Made by a program: the position numbers and the translations under genes
Shown here: positions 5,565 to 6,837 of the stretch, piece by piece
How positions within the stretch are numbered: the first letter of the stretch is position 1
How the letters are laid out: the number at the start of each line of letters is the position of its first letter
Notes under the pieces: model-generated
The model's database searches: none
Told to the model about the DNA's origin: nothing
The model's input: only the letters and a program-made list of their open reading frames with translations
Assembly (NCBI GenBank): GCA_946405655.1
Contig: CAMJHX010000069.1
Location: forward strand, 1-6,837
Source of the DNA: an uncultured Clostridia bacterium
GTDB taxonomy: Bacteria; Bacillota; Clostridia; Oscillospirales; Oscillospiraceae
DNA length: 6,837 bases
Direction: 5' to 3'

Positions 5565-6837
5565 ATGAACGAGAATCATAATAAAAAGAGACAGCCGCCG
5601 CGCAGGAAGACGTTTCTGGAGACCTTCTTCGGAGACGGCACGACGCTCGCGGTGCTGGCAAAGCGATATGGCGTGCCGGTGCTGCTCGCGGTCTATGCGC
5701 TCATCGCCGTGTTCGCGATGCCGCGCTGCACATTTCTGAAGGACGCGCCGTCGGAGGATGCGTCGTTCCGGATGCCGGCGGAGGTGTCCGCAGCGCCGAA
5801 AGCCGCGGCAACGCCGAAGCCGACGCCGACGCCCACGCCGGAGCCGAAGGAACCGTCCTTCCGGAACGCGACGCTCGCCTACGCGGGCGACCTCGTCGTG
5901 CACATGGGGCTCAACGAGGAGGCGAGCACCGGCGACGGCTATGATTATCTGCCCGTCATGGAGGGCGCAATCCCCTATGTGCAGGACGCGGACTATGCCT
6001 TCTGCTGCTTTGAGACGACGTTCCCGATCGAGGGCGACGTGTCCGGCTATCCGACGTTCCACTCCCCCGTGAAGCTCGCGGCGGATCTGAAGAGCGCGGG
6101 CTTTGATCTGGTGGAGACGGCGAACAACCACTGCATGGACGCGCGCAAGGAGGGGCTGGACAACACGCTGGACGTGCTGGACGCCGCCGGGCTCGACCAC
6201 GTGGGCACCTACCGCACGCAGGAAGAGCGCAGCGAGAACCACGGCATCGTGGTGAAGGACATAAACGGGATTCGGATCGCCTTCCTGTCCTACACCTACG
6301 GCACGAACTGCTTCCCCGTGACGGACTTTCCGTACGCGGCGAACATCTTCTTCAGCGACTATCTGGAGCCCTATGCCGACGACATTGACGAGCTGGACCT
6401 CTCCGGACTGGACGCGGACATCGCGGCTGCGAAGGATCTGAACGTGGACATGATCGCGGTGTTCATGCACTGGGGTCTGGAATATCACACAGAGCCGGTG
6501 GATTATCAGCGCGAGGTCGCGGATCATCTCTTTGCGCAGGGTGTGGATCTCGTCCTCGGCGGACACCCGCACGTGCCGGAGCCGATGGAGACCCGCACCG
6601 TGACGGATGCCAGCGGCAACGAGCACACCGGGTACCTCTGCTACTGCATGGGCAACTTCCTCTCCTGCATGAACGACCACTACACGAATCTCACCGGCGT
6701 GACGACGCTGGAGCTGGAGAAGAACGTGAACACTGGCAAGACGTATCTCAAAAACGTGTCCTACGCGCCGCTGATCATGGTAGACACGGCGGATCACGGC
6801 GTGATGAGCACCTGGCGCTACAAGCTCGTGGATCTGC
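5565..6837 (+). CDS. CapA-family (PGA_cap) membrane-anchored protein, partial at 3' end
   Basis: The reading frame is open from the ATG to the window edge (424 full codons), so the C-terminus is missing. AGGAAG (5551-5556) lies eight bases before the ATG. A basic start (KKRQPPRRK, 7-15) precedes one hydrophobic segment (about 37-52), which suggests an N-terminal anchor with the rest outside. A Pro/Thr/Glu/Lys spacer follows (about 78-97, with TPKPTPTPTPEP). From about residue 102 the CapA/PgsA-type calcineurin-like fold appears: AGDLVVH (107-113, D109 and H113), CFETTF (148-153), TANNH (185-189), MHWGLEY (301-307), LGGHPHV (331-337) and CMGNF (361-365). These are the likely metal-binding and active-site blocks. 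Family members take part in poly-gamma-glutamate capsule synthesis or export, but many have no known role. No CapB or CapC is visible, so a capsule function is not claimed. Confidence 0.9.
   Translation, partial: MNENHNKKRQPPRRKTFLETFFGDGTTLAVLAKRYGVPVLLAVYALIAVFAMPRCTFLKDAPSEDASFRMPAEVSAAPKAAATPKPTPTPTPEPKEPSFRNATLAYAGDLVVHMGLNEEASTGDGYDYLPVMEGAIPYVQDADYAFCCFETTFPIEGDVSGYPTFHSPVKLAADLKSAGFDLVETANNHCMDARKEGLDNTLDVLDAAGLDHVGTYRTQEERSENHGIVVKDINGIRIAFLSYTYGTNCFPVTDFPYAANIFFSDYLEPYADDIDELDLSGLDADIAAAKDLNVDMIAVFMHWGLEYHTEPVDYQREVADHLFAQGVDLVLGGHPHVPEPMETRTVTDASGNEHTGYLCYCMGNFLSCMNDHYTNLTGVTTLELEKNVNTGKTYLKNVSYAPLIMVDTADHGVMSTWRYKLVDL

Noticed and set aside
5799..5856. Repetitive acg-ccg-type stretch that could be read as a DNA repeat
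   Set aside because: It encodes the Pro/Thr/Lys spacer between membrane anchor and catalytic domain. The repetition follows from amino-acid composition rather than a separate repeat element.
5535..6797. Minus-strand open frame (420 codons) opposite the CapA-family gene
   Set aside because: Shadow of the CapA frame, which has all family motifs. The antisense product is Arg/His/Val-rich and low in complexity.

Overview
The window is GC-rich bacterial chromosome with strong purine-rich Shine-Dalgarno sites (AAGGAG, AGGAGG, GGGGAG), tight operon packing, and single-membrane-type proteins such as an N-terminally anchored CapA protein with a Pro/Thr spacer. Codon choice, the GPH-type sugar carrier, the YdeI and nitroreductase types and two short intergenic repeats resemble a high-GC Bacillota (Clostridia, possibly an Oscillospirales- or Christensenellales-like gut anaerobe). 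The lineage is inferred from style only; no rRNA or marker gene is present.

Layout. Bases 1-104 hold two copies of a short direct repeat followed by a promoter. Operon A (rightward, 120-2368) encodes a MelB-like GPH sugar:cation symporter and, overlapping it by four bases (ATGA), a PIG-L/LmbE zinc deacetylase. Bases 2369-2485 form a convergent intergenic region with a long two-way terminator hairpin and a second GC-rich palindrome. Operon B (leftward, transcribed from about 5446 down to 2486) encodes a YdeI/OmpD-associated-family protein, an FMN nitroreductase and a gamma-glutamyltransferase-family Ntn hydrolase of the YwrD-like type. The last two overlap by 17 bases. Bases 5430-5564 are a divergent promoter region. 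Gene C (rightward, 5565 to beyond the right edge) encodes a membrane-anchored CapA-family metallophosphatase-like protein and is cut off by the window end.

How the genes may work together. In operon A the translational coupling suggests that a glycoside or amino-sugar derivative is imported by the symporter and N-deacetylated in the cytoplasm. The substrate is unknown. Operon B looks like a small-molecule processing or stress operon, but no substrate can be named. Its GGT-family enzyme lacks the arginine that classical GGTs use to hold the gamma-glutamyl carboxylate, so glutathione is an unlikely substrate. Gene C probably acts outside the membrane. Its position next to a GGT-family gene recalls capsule loci with CapA and CapD, but CapB and CapC are absent and the GGT protein has no signal peptide, so this is probably coincidental.

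No tRNA, rRNA, CRISPR array, insertion sequence or phage gene was seen. The region reads as ordinary metabolic chromosome with good local regulatory detail. I see no convincing new defence or mobile system.
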